64,000 nt of DNA from Strongylocentrotus droebachiensis. Lineage: Eukaryota; Echinodermata; Echinoidea; Camarodonta; Strongylocentrotidae. Below, piece after piece: positions 34,006 through 46,440 of the stretch. Positions within the stretch are counted from its first letter, which is position 1. Each line of letters opens with the position of its first letter. A program made the position numbers and the translations under genes. The stretch spans positions 558,001 to 622,000 of the forward strand of contig JAVYIG010000090.1 of NCBI GenBank assembly GCA_035222895.1, given 5' to 3'. The notes below the pieces were generated by a model. That model worked only from the letters and a program-made list of their open reading frames with translations, had not been told where the DNA came from and made no database searches.

Positions 34006-34240
34006 CTGGGGGTGCTGTGGTGAAGTCTCATGATTCTCATACGAGGTCACGGGTTCGACGCTTGCTTGGTTCTTACATCCTGAGGCAAGGTGTTCTGCCG
34101 GAGTTCGAAACTAAGTAGATGTGCTAATGTCCTCTTGCAAGGAATTTGGCAAGGAATACGATATCAATTCCGTGTAATAAGATCTTCAAAGAGGCACGGG
34201 TGATGTTATAGTTGCTTATCTGTAAGTAGTACTTGTTTCT
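34006..34240 (+). mobile_element. tRNA-derived SINE
   Basis: GTGCTGTGGTGAAGTCTCAT (A-box region) is followed about 30 bases later by GGTTCGACGCT (B-box-like). The body contains CCTGAGGCAAGGTGTTCTGC and CCTCTTGCAAGGAATT. Boundaries are approximate. Confidence 0.55.
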
Positions 34241-35999
34241 TGCGCAACATATAATATCAATAAAACTTGATATTTATTGGGTTGCTTTTAATTCATTCAG
34301 ATCATGTTGTATACAAAACTTACAGACATTGATACATTCTGGCTCAGATCAGAAACAAAAAGAGGAAGCCGAGAATCTAATATAAAAAGTGATTACATTA
34401 TTTCTGATAAATATCACATTGGGGTTACTTTTTCCGGAAAGTGTAAAAGTAGAAAGCATATGTTTTGAAGCAGACTTCTCTTTTCCCTGATTTTCTTAAT
34501 TTGACGATTTCCACGAGTTGACTTTGATGTTCTCCCGAAGCAGGCGCTGAAACAGCCCCGGGCCCCTTCCACCCCGTTTTAATGGAATCGTTTTTTTTCT
34601 TCACATAGGACAGAAACACACTTCCTATCATTCATAATATGATGGAGCGCCAATGGACTGTTTGCATTGCCACTTTTTTCACTAGCAGGATATTCCACTG
34701 TGTTGCACAGCGTAGCAAAGAAAAGAAATACCGTCACCACATGAGTTTTAAGTATAATCCGAATTGTCCCTTTATTCCGCGATCGTGCCCGATCTCTTTT
34801 GCTATTTAACAAGATATTCCTCTGTGTTGCAAAATGAAGCAAGAAGAAATAGGGGGAAAAACAAGGAGAACAAAAAAGGAACCCCGGCATTACATTCGCT
34901 TCAAACAGAATCCAAAACGCACCTATAGTCAGCGATTGCAAACGACCGATTTGTAGGAAGTAGGAACCGGCGCTCATGCAGTCATCAGCAAACTGATTGG
35001 GAAGTTTATAGAGGTAAATGGCAAAAGGCCTACATCTACGTCTTCAACATACCCAGTATTGACATGTTCCAGATGATTCAATGGAGCCGAGGTTTCCTGC
35101 CCTAGCAATCTCCATTTTTATTGGGCAGATTTATTTATCGCCTATATAACTCCTCTATGTTAACCTTCTTTCCAAAGGGACCGTCCGTATGGAGATATAA
35201 TGTGACATGACGTCGTTTATTTAAAAGGCCTAGACCGACTTTATTTTGGTACATGGATAGGTTTACATGTGCCAGAAACGTGTAAATAAAAACGGAAAAG
35301 GTTATTAAGAAGGGGGAATGGAGATGGAAAATTAAAGAAAACAAGAATGCTCTCCTGTAAGAAAGGGGGCCAAAGATTCAGATGTGCAGGTTGCTTCTAC
35401 TACATTCGCAAAGTATGACAGGTTCCAAAGATAGAATAGCGATTTCTCCGATGGTTTTCGGAACGAGCTCCTTAAAGTTCAAATCATTTGACGAAATCAG
35501 AAAAAGGGCTAGACAATTATCAGTTTTACTTTTAGGTGAATTGAAACTTATTGGATATTCGTTTTGTCTGAAATTCACCCATTTTGACCTATTCGCCCAT
35601 GCTCGAAGTATGAGACAAAGGGGTCTATAATTATGAAGATCGGTTATCAACTTTTTTTTAAGTAGGTCATATCTATTCCAATGCGATTCGTGTGAGCTTG
35701 ATTAATTAATCTCTTGAAATTTGCCGCCCACATCTTTGAATTATTCGCCTCTTTGCTACGGCCCCTGGGGACGACTAAACTGGGTGACTTGGTTCGCAAA
35801 ATGAACCCCTTATCCGAATCTACATGTCTTTCAATTTATTCTTCAAGATTCTGTGTAGCTCTTGGTAGAGTTCACTCGGTCACATCATTTCAACGTAAAC
35901 AGGCAATAAAATGATAGTAATGCTGCCAAATGGCGGTGGAAATAAAGATGAAAGGCTCTCGTGCTAATGCAATCGTAAAAGCGCTGCTTCCGCTCGGGT
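34241..35999. other. Unassigned sequence
   Basis: A short tandem duplication: AGGATATTCCACTGTGTTGC near 34685 and AAGATATTCCTCTGTGTTGC near 34810. Frames at 34579-34977 (-) and 35378-35650 have no recognisable family. Confidence 0.35.
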
Positions 36000-36023
36000 C
36001 ACGTGACATTTTCCTATCACGTG
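36000..36023. promoter_or_regulatory. Paired CACGTG sites, one a perfect GTCACGTGAC
   Basis: CACGTG at 36000 within GTCACGTGAC and at 36018 within ATCACGTGAC, 18 bases apart. GTCACGTGAC is the consensus of the CLEAR element bound by TFEB/TFE3-type bHLH-zip factors. CpG-containing sequence (GGCACCCGAATTCGCG) follows, so a promoter is possible, but no transcript or exon is recognised nearby. Confidence 0.4.
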
Positions 36024-36364
36024 ACACATGACAAGCTTTGTGGCGTATTGTCTTGCGATCCTGCATTTTGTAACAGTATTTCTCGGCACCCGAATTCGCG
36101 TTCGTTCGTAAGATTAGCGTTGGGGGTTGTCATGTCTCCACCGATACAATGGTGACTTAGGTGACTAAGGAGTTATGTTTAATAGGGGATCCTTCTAAGT
36201 GAAAGAGATATAAATGTGAAAAGAGCAAATATCATACCAGTGTGGGTTTATCACAATCACCTCTCTTGGCGAGTGCAGTCATGCATGTTCATATATTTAA
36301 TAAAACCTTATAGTATTTGTAATGTTTGAACTTGAAGCCTACTACATGAAAAATGATTACTAGT
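36024..36364. other. Unassigned sequence
   Basis: Nothing recognised beyond the CpG-containing stretch up to about 36130. Confidence 0.35.
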
Positions 36365-36600
36365 ATACTATGATCATCATAATTATTATCATATTATTAT
36401 TTAGGATAATGATGATAATGATGATGATAATGATGACAACGATATTGACGATGATGATGATGACACGTAATATTATTGTTATCATTATTCCTATTGTTAT
36501 TATTGCTTCTACTACTAATAGTAATAATAATAATGATATCATTGTCATTACCATTATTTTATAATCATCAACGTCATCATCATCATCTTCATCTTCATCG
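36365..36600. repeat. Trinucleotide microsatellite (GAT/ATT mix)
   Basis: Imperfect ATGATG, AATAAT and CATCAT repeats. Both strands give long low-complexity frames. Confidence 0.9.
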
Positions 36601-36807
36601 CTGTATCAACCACTACTAAATTTAATTTAATTGAATTTATTGATTCAACTGTCATTATATCTAGCTCCTTCTTCCGTTGGTTTAGAAAAACAAAGGACAT
36701 GTCACAACATAATTACACATAACAATGAAGTACACAAAAATGCATTACGTAAGCCGGCAATCAGAAGGAAATACATTGTTAGGGGAATGCTACTAAAAGA
36801 AACAGAG

Positions 36808-36872
36808 AGAGGGAGAGAGAGAGGGAGAGGGAGAGAGAGAGAGAGAGAGAGAGATGGAAAGAGGGAGAAAGA

Positions 36873-36910
<38 letters not shown>

Positions 36911-36932
36911 TGGAGATGGAAGAGGAGAGATA
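36808..36932. repeat. GA microsatellite
   Basis: Almost continuous GA/GGGAGA repeats. The 100-codon frame at 36631-36933 is arginine/glutamate-rich because of it. Confidence 0.9.
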
Positions 36933-37608
36933 GGAAGAAATAGACAATGAGAGAGAAAATGTGGGTCAAATTAATAATCAGTCACTGGGATGATGAGATA
37001 CCTTTGCTAGCGGTGGGAGCAAGCTGTCATTTATTTGTTTCAATATAAATTGAATTAAAATACACGCGATATGGTAAAACGGGGGATATTTATACAAACT
37101 TTCGATTCAGAAGAGGATTTCTTCCCGGGGGAGAGATTAGGTGATTAGGGTGCCGCAGATTGCATCAATATTGCAAATATAAATGACGGATCGTATATGC
37201 AACAGCTCGAAGCCTTCACGGTAATATATGTAGTGTGTTCACATTGTAGCGACTGTCTGAACAACACAAGATTGCACCACCGAACCCATATTTGCGCTTT
37301 TGGATCTTTTCGGTCATCTTGTACACAAGGAGTAATGTCGTTGACATAGGACTTCGTCAATCGACCGGTCAGGTCCTGACGCGCTTTGTGAGAGTGATAT
37401 TGTACATAAAGAAAAAAACAAAGAGAGAATGCCGAATTAACAGTACCACAATTCATTTGAATTACTAACACAAGAGCTGATTACCGCCACGCGCTTGGTC
37501 AGCGCCTGTAATAGCACGAGCGAAAACGTCTTATGCGTACCGGTTTAATATTATAAACCAGAAAGAATACTGCATTAAAAAAATCTTTATTCTAAGTCCG
37601 AAAAACTG
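36933..37608. other. Unassigned sequence
   Basis: No gene recognised. A 108-codon frame on the - strand (37145-37471) has no family similarity that I can name. Confidence 0.35.
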
Positions 37609-37737
37609 TAACAAAATTTTGCGGGGAAAGGTAATTTTTCAGATGCAGCCAATATTTCGTGGAATAAATTGCCGGAATCCCTTGGGAATATAGAAACAAA
37701 TGAAAATTTTAAAAAATATCTATCTAGCACTAAGTAA
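37609..37737 (+). mobile_element. LINE ORF2 C-terminal remnant (CR1/L2-like)
   Basis: Reads QNFAGKGNFSDAANISWNKL then PESLGNIETNENFKKYLSST, K and a stop. WNKLPESL followed by F-K-K-Y-L is the usual end of CR1/L2-type proteins. Short and isolated. Confidence 0.45.
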
Positions 37738-38422
37738 GATCTCACAGTTATGAACCCAGTGCACCATCTCCACTCCTTCTGTGTTCCATTTTGTAAAACG
37801 CATAGAGACGTGCAATTATGCCTATGTGTCATGCGCTATACTTAGCCTGTTGTTGTATTAGCCAGATACATCTAGGAAGGAGAAATCTATAGAGTTACAC
37901 AGCGAAGCGCTTCTTTTTGAAGGAGGTTCGTATAGCCGCCATCCGAATGTATACCCCCTCAAAAAACAAACAAAAATCCAGAAAAAATCCAGAAAAAAAA
38001 AAATTCAAAAGAAATAAATCATATCCTTGGTATAGGTCGGTGCGAGAGAGTGTAACAGCTTTGAAAATACTTGAATTATCCCCAGCTGAGGACATTAGGG
38101 CGTTAATGGTTACTGTTCTATTAACTGATATTTCTTGAAAGTAATATTTAAAATACAACATACTGATTAAAAGGAAATAATCGGAAAGTGATTCGAGGGC
38201 TACTTACACCTTTTCTATATCAGAAATGTTGTTCGCGTTTACGAATGTTAGGCACGATAGTTTCTGAATGAGATTTTTAATTTAAATTTGTTTCCTTTTT
38301 ATGCGTTCATACTCATCAAATTAAATACATTTTAGATTATTTGTTGGGATTCAATCACTTCTGTTTTAACCTCGGTGGCTCGTGACATCTAAATTGGTGA
38401 TAACTAAAGGATATAGGAAAGA

Positions 38423-38453
<31 letters not shown>

Positions 38454-39133
38454 TAGACAGGGAGAGAGAGAGAAGGGGTTATTTTAATAGTTAAAAAATT
38501 GTAGGGATGTTTGTATTCAATATTGCTATCTAGAATTCCGTCTGTAAAACTTTCCTCATGCCTTCGGTTACCTATTAAATAAAACTTCGTAATTGAAAAT
38601 TACTTTGGTGCGATAGCAATGTGAAGGAAAATAAATCGTCTATTACAAAAGTTAGGTTAACAGACCTTTTTTTAAATTCCGGTTATTAGAAAGAAGTCAT
38701 AAGAAATAATTATTTTATTGTACATCATCATAAGTAACCACAAGTCAGAAAAACAAATGAATAATTTCGTAGGAGTTCTAATCATCCCATAAGGGCACTT
38801 TTAATAGAGGTGTAGGAGTGTGATATGCTTCTTTACTTTAAAACAAATTTAATTATAACATCATTGCAATTTGTTATTGATTTAATGAATGATAACTAAA
38901 GGTCAGAGGAAAATATGAGAATAAACAGACAAACAAAAACACGAGAAAATTACCATTAAAAAAAAACAATTCCCAGGGTTGTAATCTGATTATCATACGT
39001 AAATTCAAGAAGGCTGACAATATCATCTTTTGTAAACGAACAAAGTGTGCGCGCGGATATGCGGTAGTGAATGCGGGTGTGTGTGTGTGTGTGTATTTGT
39101 GTGTGCGTGCATGTGGGTGAATTGTGCAGTGAT
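37738..39133. other. Unassigned sequence with microsatellites
   Basis: GA repeat at about 38427-38475 and GT repeat at about 39078-39105. No gene recognised. Confidence 0.4.
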
Positions 39134-39461
39134 TGAATTTCCCCTTATTTTAAGCAATCATTTAAGGTAGTAATGGGAGTCCCATGGGCTGTGCAAGATA
39201 TTTTAAATGTAGAAGGGGCAAGATAGATATACTTATTTCTGTTTTCAATTTAAAAGGTTTAGATGTCTGATTTGTATGCATGGGAATGACCTCATGTTTG
39301 GTACGGATATTTTGAGGATTTAGCTGCAAATGCCATAAGTCATGGCTGACTGATATAATCATTGTTATATCACGGATTTCCCCCCTTATTTCACGTGATC
39401 ACTAAAGGTAGTAAAGGAAGTCCCATGGGTTGTGCAAGGTATTTTAAATGTACAAAGGGCA
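39134..39461 (+). repeat. Diverged direct duplication
   Basis: 39134-39221 and 39374-39461 share TTTCCCCTTATTT-like, AAGGTAGTAA, AGTCCCATGGG(C/T)TGTGCAAG and ATTTTAAATGTA in order, about 240 bases apart. Confidence 0.7.
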
Positions 39462-40188
39462 ATCAATGTTATATCACGGATGAAAGTAGAAATCTCCTAA
39501 TAATACAACATAATTGGGAATTCTATATAAAAAAAAATCCGCATTAAAAGAGAAACAGAGTTTCCTCGCAGTCAGATAGTAATGTCCTACCGTCCTTGTC
39601 CTTGTACTTGTTTACAAAGACTCCGCTTTATGAAAGAAATGCATTTTCATTTGTCTATCCATTGATATGGACAAAAGAAATGTAACAGGTTAGTTCTGCT
39701 CAACCTATAACTTTAAGAAAACATTGTACAAATTTAAGGTAAGTTGCTAGTTCAGGAGTATTTTACTGAGTTCTTGCGTATAGGATCAGCCTTTTTTGTT
39801 TGAAATATTCACCAGTTCTTGTAATTCCCTTTCAAAATATTGTAGAAGTTTATAACAGTTCGTTTAAGTAAAGGAAAATTAAAAAGGCGCCTGCATGTAT
39901 TCATCACTTCTACCTGTTTGGAAAATAGCCGCAATCCTATTATGTTCATTTTATTTTAATCCGTGAATGATAATTAACCGAAGACAGTAACATGATAAGG
40001 CAACGGTATTAACATTCAAGATCGGTTTACAGTATAATCATCAAAGAAACATAGCAATGATCAAGCGAGGGAACTTTGATTGGTGATGGGTGACCGTGAC
40101 AGTGTCCTTTTGAATGTAGGTTTGAAACCCATTATCCCTCTCTGTAAGTAATAAATAGCAAGCACTTAAGCATTTCAAGTCAGTTTTA
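39462..40188. other. Unassigned AT-rich sequence
   Basis: Nothing recognised. TA at 40187-40188 is the target site of the next element. Confidence 0.4.
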
Positions 40189-40967
40189 TGCTACGTTTAC
40201 ACTATGTTCCCGGCGGCCACGGCAGCCACGTTTGCCCGAAACGTAGTGCGCCGTGGGATTTAGACCAATTTTATCTCTGGATTCAAGTTTTGTTGAGTCT
40301 TGCCAAGTTTTCTCACGGTCTACCACGGTATCCGTGACGGGCCGTAGGGGGAAGGGGATGCTGAGTCCCGGAGGCTCCAAGGCGCACTACGGTTCGGCCC
40401 GCGTTCTACCACGGATGCCAGAACGTTCCCTCCCGGCCCGTCACGTTCTGACGGGGTCCCTCACGTTTCCCACGTTCTGATCAAGGTCTGACACGTTTTT
40501 CACGTTCTGTCAAGGCTTTGTACGGATGAAACGTGGACGCAGGGCACCTTTGGAGCACGTTTGTGCCGGCGGTATAAAAAGAAGGTCTCCCAAGCAATAG
40601 CAATCATGGTATTCTGAGACCTCGCGTTGTGTCAGACCGTAGTAGAACGCAACGCGCCGTAGCGTGCCGGGCGCTTAAACCGTCCCACTACAGACCACCC
40701 CCAAGTTTTGTTACGGCCTATTACGGACTGTCACGTTTTGTTACGTTCACCCCGGTTTATCACGGCCTACTAGGTTTCTCATCCGCACCGTGACTGCCGT
40801 GGCAAATTTTTTGACAGTTTAAAAATCTGACACGGTATCCACGGCAATCACGGCCTGTCACGTTTGCCCATACGGTCCCCCGCGTTGTGTCACGTCAATC
40901 CCGTTTCGTCCACGGTGGCCTGAAACGTGGTTGCCGTGGCCGCCGGGAACATAGTGTAAACGTAGCA
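40189..40967. mobile_element. GC-rich MITE of 779 bp, TA flanked
   Basis: The ends are inverted: TGCTACGTTTACACTATGTT at the left and its complement at the right, continuing through CCCGGCGGCCACGGCA to about 45 bases. TA flanks both sides (40187-40188, 40968-40969). The interior is much more GC-rich than its surroundings and full of CACGTT, CACGGT and TACGG words. No transposase. The 779-base length and TA target suggest a non-autonomous Tc1/mariner-like element, but the termini are not recognised. Confidence 0.8.
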
Positions 40968-42954
40968 TAAGACTACTTATCAAGGAAACAAACCAGTAAT
41001 CAAGGTAATTAAGCAAGGAACCTTGATGGGTGAGCGTTAACCAAAATGTCCTTTTTTGTACATTGGAAACCCATTATCCCTCTTTGAAAAAAATGGTATA
41101 CTCCGCCTTTAATATACTCATCTCATGGCATCAAACTGTAACAGGTTTTTCGAGGCAAACGAGGCGATACGACTGTAGATGTAATTTGTCAGTTGTCGCT
41201 GCATTCTTCCTAATAGGGGGAACGTCTGTTCTACTGCTGTAGCCGCAAGTTTGTTTAGAAGATGGCATTCTGCACCAGAGCTCGATCAAATCAAGGTAAT
41301 TCATTACCAAGGTAATAATGAATACGAGGGCACACGGGAACGGATGGCCAAGATGAGATTATGGAAGGGAAATGAGGAAGGAGAAGGAGAGAGAGATGGG
41401 AGAGTGAGATAGAGATAGAGAGAGATAGAGAGAGCGAGAGAGAGAGATAGAGGAATGATAGATATTAAAAGAATAAAAACGGAGAGATGGAGAGAAAGTG
41501 AAAGAACAAAAAAGCGTGAGAAAAGGAAAAACAGGAGAAAGAGGCTGATGGATAACAAGAAAAACAGAGATACACAGTGAGAAAGAGAGACATACAAAAC
41601 ATAAAACAGAGGGAGGTAAAAGTGCGTCAAATAAATGTGAGGAAATATGATTTTCAAGCTGGATATATTAAGCTCAGAACATGAACACATTATTGGGGCG
41701 TGAAGGATAGGATTTATATGATGTATCTGACTAACTATTCTGTTTTCCAATCTTATTAAACTGCAAAAGCTAATAATCTCTCAAGGGTTTGAATGCTTCA
41801 TTTTTCGATTTAAATGCATATTAGAGGATTATAAGGGATGTGGGTTTTAATGAAATGAAATTATTGTATCCAACATGTGTTCATGACTGTATCAATCACA
41901 GGCCTATAGGGGTATGAGAAGAATGGGGGATGCAGCCCACGACAATATTAAAACTAATATTGAGGTAACCATAAAAAACAAGTTCGGGCGTGGAGGTTGT
42001 CTGTTCGTTAAAATGGCACATGGATAGAGATTTAAAAACAAAAAAAGGTCGGCTCGCAGATTTATAAAGTGGGATGTTTCTTTTTATAACCGAAATGCAG
42101 TCCCTTGAGCGTAATTAAACCCGTACGCCTTCTGATTTCGGAATATTAATCGGTTTTCCCAGAGAAACATAATCCATATCTAATTTGTACAAAAATATGT
42201 CATTTTGGGTGGATGATCCATTCGTTCATAGCATATCCAACCCCGTTTAATCACCTTAAATATCACCCACAATATGAATAAACACATACAACAATACAAC
42301 ATTATCATGATTACGTATTATAAAAACCCAATGTTGAATGCTTCACCGTACAATATTACGAGATATATGACCCAACGAATTGAACATTTCAGAAATGATG
42401 TTTAATTTCTCCGTGACCACATGCCGAGGTATGAATATAATTGCACGATGGAAATCCCGAATTTAGATATGCATATAATAGTAGACAGCTGACAGCTGAC
42501 GATAGTTGCGATTACATGCCCTTTTTTCCCTTCTTTTCTTGAGCCATCATTTTTGTTAAACAGTCCACCTCCCTGAACAGTCGAAACGTTAAAATTGCCA
42601 TCCGATGCGAATGAAATTTCAATACAAAGGTAAACTCGAAACAGGTCCATATCACGAGATCAAGAAAGGTAGAACTAATTCGATTGAAATAATCCGCTTT
42701 TTAAATATCTTGGTCATGTCTTGAACCACAAAAGTCCCAGTTGGGTGTCTACCCGTGAACCCGACAGATAGCTAGATGGATAGAAAGGTAATTTTGCGAG
42801 CTGCAGGGCTATAAAGAAATGTAATTCCACCTCCCTGGTCAGATTGAGCATGTATGTGTGTGAGATGAATAGAAAGAGACGAAAAGAGTGTGAGTGAGAT
42901 AGAAAGAAAGAGAGAAAGAACGAATTAGTGAGTGGGTAGGTGGATGTGTGTGGA
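40968..42954. other. Unassigned sequence with a GA-rich tract
   Basis: Purine-rich GA repeats at about 41380-41620. The 148-codon - strand frame over it (41304-41750) is low-complexity. No gene recognised. Confidence 0.4.
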
Positions 42955-42955
42955 T

Positions 42956-42992
<37 letters not shown>

Positions 42993-43152
42993 ATAGAGAG
43001 AAAGGTAGAGAGTGAGAGATAGGATGAATGAATTAATGAGGTAGGTAGATGTAGAGAGAGGAGGAAGAAGAGAGTAAGAGAGAGAGAGAGCGAGAGAGAG
43101 AGAGCGCGAGAGAGAGAGAGAGAGCGATATAGATAGAGAGAGAGAGAGAGAG
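42955..43152. repeat. GT and GA microsatellites
   Basis: GT repeat at about 42955-42988, then GA repeats to 43152, with short unique pieces between. Confidence 0.9.
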
Positions 43153-44147
43153 CATGAAGGATGTAGGCAGGAAATTTGACAAAAAAGAAGCGTGTCGTTA
43201 CATTCATCATGTTCTTTCTAAATGGGGCGAAGGTTAAACACGTTTTTTTTATTCATTCACAACGAAGAACACGGTGTCAGACAAATCGGATGCTGTGAAT
43301 ATTTCAATGGGTTTTTGGCTTAAAGGCCCCATAATTCTGAAGACCGATTAAGGTCGACAATTTTTCAGAGTTTATTTGTTGATCAATGTGCTATGCATAA
43401 TTGAACCTGGCTATAATCATTGTTGCTTTTGTTCTCCGGGGATAATGGCTTCAATTTCAATTTCACTGCAAATGTTACACGACCTTCTTTTCCCAAGTGT
43501 TTTTTCCTCCCACCCTTTCGTGATTTTCATTAATGAATACTATTACCCTTGAATATCCGCCAATCGAGTATTGATTCAATTTTGCTTTCTTTTCTATGGC
43601 TATAATTCATTACCTAAATCTTTTTTTCTCCTTATCTACCCATATGATTATTTGTTCGGCCTTTTCTCTCCATTTTTTCAAGTTGCTTAATGGTCCTTCG
43701 TTTTTTATGGGGTATCTTTTGATTTTGTGATAATTTGCTTGCTAATGTTTTTATGCGAATTAGCCGTTTTATTACTTTATCTAAACCTTACGTATGGCTT
43801 ACACATGGATTAGTATGAGACAGTATTAACAAAAAAATATTGGCGTAGATTGAACGATTTGAGGGAGCAGTGACATCAATGGAAGGTCCGAAAAGAGCTC
43901 TTTCGTCTTCTCCTCTCGTCTTTCCCCCTACTACCTTTTCTATTTAATACGTCTCCTTCAAATTTTCTTCTCTGAATACGAAAATTATTTTAGTATTGGC
44001 TTCAATATAATTTGTTTATGTATCGTATAAATTATTGCAGTGCACTTAGGCTTAGTGGAGATGAGTGACGAAATTTATTTGAAGATATAAATATTTAAGT
44101 ATATTTAGGCCTATATGTATACACACACGTATATAAAGACCTTAATG
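43153..44147. other. Unassigned AT-rich sequence
   Basis: Nothing recognised. Confidence 0.35.
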
Positions 44148-44199
44148 ATGTATTAACAGAACATCTATAACCCTACTTGTTGTATTAACAGGACATCTA

Positions 44200-45079
44200 A
44201 AGTGCGTCCCAGAAAAAACGAAACCGATAAGTATCGATGTTTTATCATAACTTAATCACAACCATAATTAATTAATGTTACATATTTGGAAAGCTTAGAG
44301 TCTCCTCTTTCAGTTGATGCTACTCACGTGATGCATATTTTACGCATGAGTGAGTAAAAGCAATTTGAAGGAAGGAAACCAAAAAGTAATTTGGCGGGCG
44401 GTATCTGAATTTCAAAGAAAAATTTATATTTCTAGAAAGTTCATTTTCTGCTCTTTCATATGATACCTCAATCAAGAAAAATGAGCCAGGAATAACAAAG
44501 TTCTGTTTGTTTAAAGTAGCCCTTACATTTTCATAATTTTAACAAACGAATTCGTTTTCACTGGGTGCCTGCCGTAGCAAAAAGCAGATTTGACAAAAGA
44601 CTTAACTCCGTTTCGTTGACAATCAACCATGCATGAAGACTCTCGCCTACGGCTGATTGTCAACGAAACGGAGTTAAGTCTTTTGTTAATTTCGTTTATT
44701 GATACGGCAGGCAGCCAGTGAAAACGAATTCGTTTAACAAAATTATGGAAATGCAAGCACGTCTTTAAACAAATATAACTTTGTCATTCCTCACTCATTT
44801 TTCCTGATTGAGGTGTCATATGAAAGGGCAGAAACTCAACTTTCTAGAAATGTGAATTTTTCTTCGAAATTCAGATACCGCCCGCCAAATGTCTTTTAGG
44901 TTTCCTTCCTTCAAATTGCTTTTAATCACACATGCGTGAAATATGCATTATCGTAGTAGCATCACATGAAAGAGGAGACTCTAAGCTTTCCAAATATGTA
45001 TCATTCATTAATTATAGTTGTGAATAAGTTATGATAGAACATCGATACTTCTCGGTTTCGTTTTTTCTGGGACGCACTG
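44200..45079. mobile_element. Near-complete palindromic MITE, 880 bp, TA flanked
   Basis: Two arms of over 400 bases (about 44200-44625 and 44655-45079) are inverted copies, leaving a loop of only about 30 bases. The ends are AAGTGCGTCCCAGAAAAAAC on the left and, complemented, CAGTGCGTCCCAGAAAAAAC on the right. TA flanks both sides (44198-44199, 45080-45081), pointing to a Tc1/mariner-type mobiliser. A short reading frame over the centre is a by-product of the palindrome. Confidence 0.88.
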
Positions 45080-45131
45080 TATATATTACCCTAAATGGTA
45101 CATTAACAAGACATCATAACAACTGGTGTAT

Positions 45132-45186
45132 TACCCTAACCTTAACTGTAACCCTAACCCTAACCCTAACTGTAACCCTAACCCTG
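45132..45186 (-). repeat. Interstitial telomere-like repeats
   Basis: CCCTAA hexamers with CTGTAA and CTTAA variants. An inverted G-rich partner lies at 45361-45386. TTAGGG is the common metazoan telomere unit. Confidence 0.75.
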
Positions 45187-45467
45187 AACTCAAAACAATA
45201 TATTAAACTAATGATTAAACTTTTAAGTTTCATCTGCATGTAAACGTACGTAGAGGGAAGTAATTCTATAGCAGGGTATTTTCGTGTCATGTTAACGATT
45301 ATTTAAAGCAAGGTTTAATCATTAGTCATTAGTTTAATTAGTTATTTTGTTTTGAATTTAGGGTTAGAGTTAGGGTTAGGGTAATATACCCGTTTATGGT
45401 ATCCTGTTAATGTACCATTTAGGGTTATATATAGATATCCTGTTAATACAGAATGTAGGGTTTTATA

Positions 45468-46322
45468 AGACACAAGCCTTCAGGCATAGTGGTCCAGCAC
45501 TTTATAATGCATGAGTTCAATATCGTTATGTTTTAGGATGGGAGGAGTAGAACATTCCTTCCTCACTTTTTATAACAACGATGATTCCTTTAAAACTTCC
45601 CTTTTAATTTGTATTACTATTTGTTTTAAATTTGATTTCGTAAACTTTTCTTTTTCACCTTATCCCGTATTCCTACACATCGATGCTAGGCTGGACATTT
45701 TGAGGAAATTAACTAAAGACAGTCCTATTTTACCCATCAACCAATTTCGTTAACAGTTTGACTATATTATCCATACTTGAGTGATTTCCCATGTCTATTT
45801 CATGACAATGTTATTTCCCATATGTCATCTGTAATTCAGATAATTTCCATGATTCCAGCATCATTGGCTTTTTCATTTTCCCTTTCCTTTCCGTCAGCTT
45901 TTACTCCGTAACCCTTGAAGAAGCAGGTATCCTAACTTGAGAACCGACTCTCTGACGTGCCTAATGTCTTTCTCCTCTTTCAGCGTAAGCAGGGTAATTT
46001 GTCCCAGTTTCCCACGTCTCCCGATACTTTGTCCCGCTTTCTCGCCAACCTTTCTGAGTGTTTTGCTCCATCCTTTAACTGAATACACGCCCCGTCTCCT
46101 CACCCATTGCCCTATCTTATCCAACATTCCATGCTGCATGCAGCTTTTATTTTAATCAGTTTGTCCTTGAACGTTTAATCAGTCAAGGGCGTTTTCTCTT
46201 ACTTCACTGCCTCGCTATAATGGCATCTCTATTTTCTATCTCATGTAAAGAAGCTCTTTCATATTCCACATCTTTATAACAAAAAATATTTCTGTATTTC
46301 GCTGACGGTGTTTTCGACACCC
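45468..46322. other. Unassigned sequence
   Basis: A CT-richer stretch at 45890-46140 gives an 81-codon - strand frame with a basic, non-repetitive translation, but no family or splice signals support it. Confidence 0.3.
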
Positions 46323-46440
46323 CGATGACATTTGTTCCGGGCTTTATTTCGTCAAAAGTATACATTAGGGGTAAGCTTGCAGTTGTTTTTTAAGGTTAGG
46401 TTTAGGGTTAGGATTGTGTGTATTTTTTGGTATAGGGTTG
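46323..46440 (+). repeat. Dispersed GCTCCGG/TTAGGG-tail repeat, copy 2
   Basis: CGATGACATTTGTTCCGGGC then TTTATTTCGTC, followed by GGTTAGGTTTAGGGTTAGG, the same order as at 246-345. Confidence 0.5.

Larger units (their letters stand above)
44148..45467. mobile_element. Foldback repeat with telomere-like arms, split by a MITE
   Basis: Words such as TGTATTAACAGGACATCT and CCCTAAATGGTACATTAACA occur on the left (44148-44199 and 45080-45131) and in complement on the right (45396-45467). Inner arms of CCCTAA repeats (45132-45186) face GGGTTA repeats (45361-45386). The 880-base palindrome at 44200-45079 interrupts the left arm. No coding capacity. Confidence 0.7.

Noticed and set aside
41304-41750. 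148-codon - strand frame
   Set aside because: Lies across a GA-rich tract; the translation is leucine/serine/phenylalanine-rich low complexity.
44523-44756. 77-codon frame at the centre of the palindrome
   Set aside because: Its halves mirror each other in DNA, so the frame is a by-product of the hairpin.
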